Origin: Cognatitamlana sp035818475
GTDB taxonomy: Bacteria; Bacteroidota; Bacteroidia; Flavobacteriales; Flavobacteriaceae
Assembly: GCF_035818475.1 (NCBI RefSeq)
Contig: NZ_JAYMGV010000001.1
Span: forward strand, 496,001 to 560,000
Direction: 5' to 3'
Length of the DNA: 64,000 nucleotides
Made by a program: the position numbers and the translations under genes. The notes below the pieces were generated by a model, which saw nothing but the letters and a program-made list of their open reading frames with translations, made no database searches and was not told the origin of the DNA. Positions 63,308 to 64,000 of this stretch are shown here, one piece after another. How positions within the stretch are numbered: position 1 is the stretch's first letter; every line of letters begins with the position of its first letter.

Positions 63308-64000
63308 ATGGCAGTAGAAGTAAAAGAATTACTTGAAGCAGGTGTACACTTTGGACACCTTACACGTAAGTGGGACCCTAATATGGCTCCTTACGTATAT
63401 ATGGAGCGTAACGGTATCCATATTATTAATCTATATAAAACAGCGGCTAAAATTGACGAAGCTGGAACTGCACTTGCTAAAATTGCAGCATCTGGACGTA
63501 AAATTTTATTCGTTGCAACAAAAAAACAAGCAAAAGATATTGTTGCTGAAAAAGCCGGTGAAATCAACATGCCTTACATCACTGAAAGATGGCCGGGTGG
63601 TATGTTAACTAACTTTGTTACCATCAGAAAAGCTGTTAAAAAAATGGCTTCAATTGATAGAATGAAGAAAGACGGTACATTCAACACATTATCTAAAAAA
63701 GAACGTTTACAGGTTGACCGTTTAAGAGCTAAGTTAGAGAAAAACTTAGGGTCTATTAGCGATATGACACGTTTACCTGGTGCTTTGTTTGTTGTAGATA
63801 TTAAACGTGAGCATATAGCGATTAAAGAAGCTCAAAAATTAAACATTCCAATTTTTGCAATGGTAGACACCAATTCTGACCCACGTCAGGTTGATTATGT
63901 TATTCCTGCAAATGATGACGCTTCTAAATCAATAGATAAAATTTTATCTCATGTATCATCTGCAATAGCAGGAGGACTGGCTGAGCGTAAAGCTGAAAAA
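63308..64000 (+). CDS. rpsB: 30S ribosomal protein S2 (3' end beyond window)
   Basis: 231 codons are visible from ATG 63308 with no stop before the window edge. Conserved S2 phrases: VKELLEAGVHFGHLTRKWDP, YMERNGIHIINLYKTA, ITERWPGGMLTNFVTIRKAV, RLPGALFVVDIKREHIAIKE, VDTNSDPRQVDYVIPANDDA. It sits 184 bases after rpsI, long enough for its own promoter or a regulatory leader. Family length is about 250-300 residues, so only the C-terminal end is missing. S2 is one of the last proteins to join the 30S subunit. Confidence 0.97.
   Translation, partial: MAVEVKELLEAGVHFGHLTRKWDPNMAPYVYMERNGIHIINLYKTAAKIDEAGTALAKIAASGRKILFVATKKQAKDIVAEKAGEINMPYITERWPGGMLTNFVTIRKAVKKMASIDRMKKDGTFNTLSKKERLQVDRLRAKLEKNLGSISDMTRLPGALFVVDIKREHIAIKEAQKLNIPIFAMVDTNSDPRQVDYVIPANDDASKSIDKILSHVSSAIAGGLAERKAEK

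Overview
The window looks like a chromosomal segment of a marine or soil-type Flavobacteriaceae bacterium (Bacteroidota). It is AT-rich, its clearest promoters have the Bacteroidota shape TTTG/TTG - about 19 bases - TAnnTTTG, and it carries type IX secretion (T9SS) components and substrates, a SusC/SusD pair with an ECF sigma/FecR switch, alternative complex III, and flavobacterial housekeeping synteny (sprA-ruvA-maeB-queG-ruvB). I see no rRNA, CRISPR array, transposase, integrase or phage gene. The genus cannot be fixed from the sequence alone.

Layout. 1-6692 (minus): the N-terminal third or less of the T9SS translocon SprA (cut by the window edge), ruvA, maeB, queG, ruvB. 6797-13749: a SusC/SusD nutrient-uptake pair with its FecR anti-sigma factor (minus) and a divergently read ECF sigma factor (plus), closed by a strong terminator. 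13783-13961: a foldable inverted-repeat element. 14001-21576 (minus): a T9SS cassette of a giant modular type-B substrate, a PorP/SprF-like outer-membrane protein and a PorE-like OmpA protein. 21831-24149: a T9SS type-A secreted protein. 24364-35722 (minus): a complete actABCDEF-ctaC-ctaD respiratory operon. 35937-41003: a SPOR protein, then infB-nusA-rimP on the minus strand. 41142-48815: a universal stress protein, tRNA-Gln(UUG), a GT117 glycosyltransferase, a polysaccharide deacetylase, a cysteine-less thioredoxin-like protein, a metallophosphoesterase and cutC.

49005-53774 is the most patchwork part: polA, a DUF1080 lipoprotein, a 24-codon remnant of a second polA 3' end, then a DUF559 endonuclease gene bracketed by palindromic repeats. 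53794-62108 has a lipoprotein, a cysteine-rich secreted protein of unknown function, a TPR histidine kinase with its response regulator, a YgiQ radical SAM protein, and a beta-barrel/DUF3179 pair. 62282-64000 is the start of the rplM-rpsI-rpsB ribosomal protein cluster, with rpsB running off the window.

How the genes fit together: SprA would export the T9SS substrates encoded at 16876-24149, and the two genes behind the type-B substrate probably anchor it at the surface. The act-cta operon passes electrons from quinol to oxygen through two physically linked complexes. The sigma/FecR/SusC group forms a signal-transducing import circuit. The main hunting results are the DUF559 gene with its palindromic repeats, the polA remnant, the terminator-like hairpin before rimP, and the recent 531-bp internal duplication in the giant adhesin-like protein.
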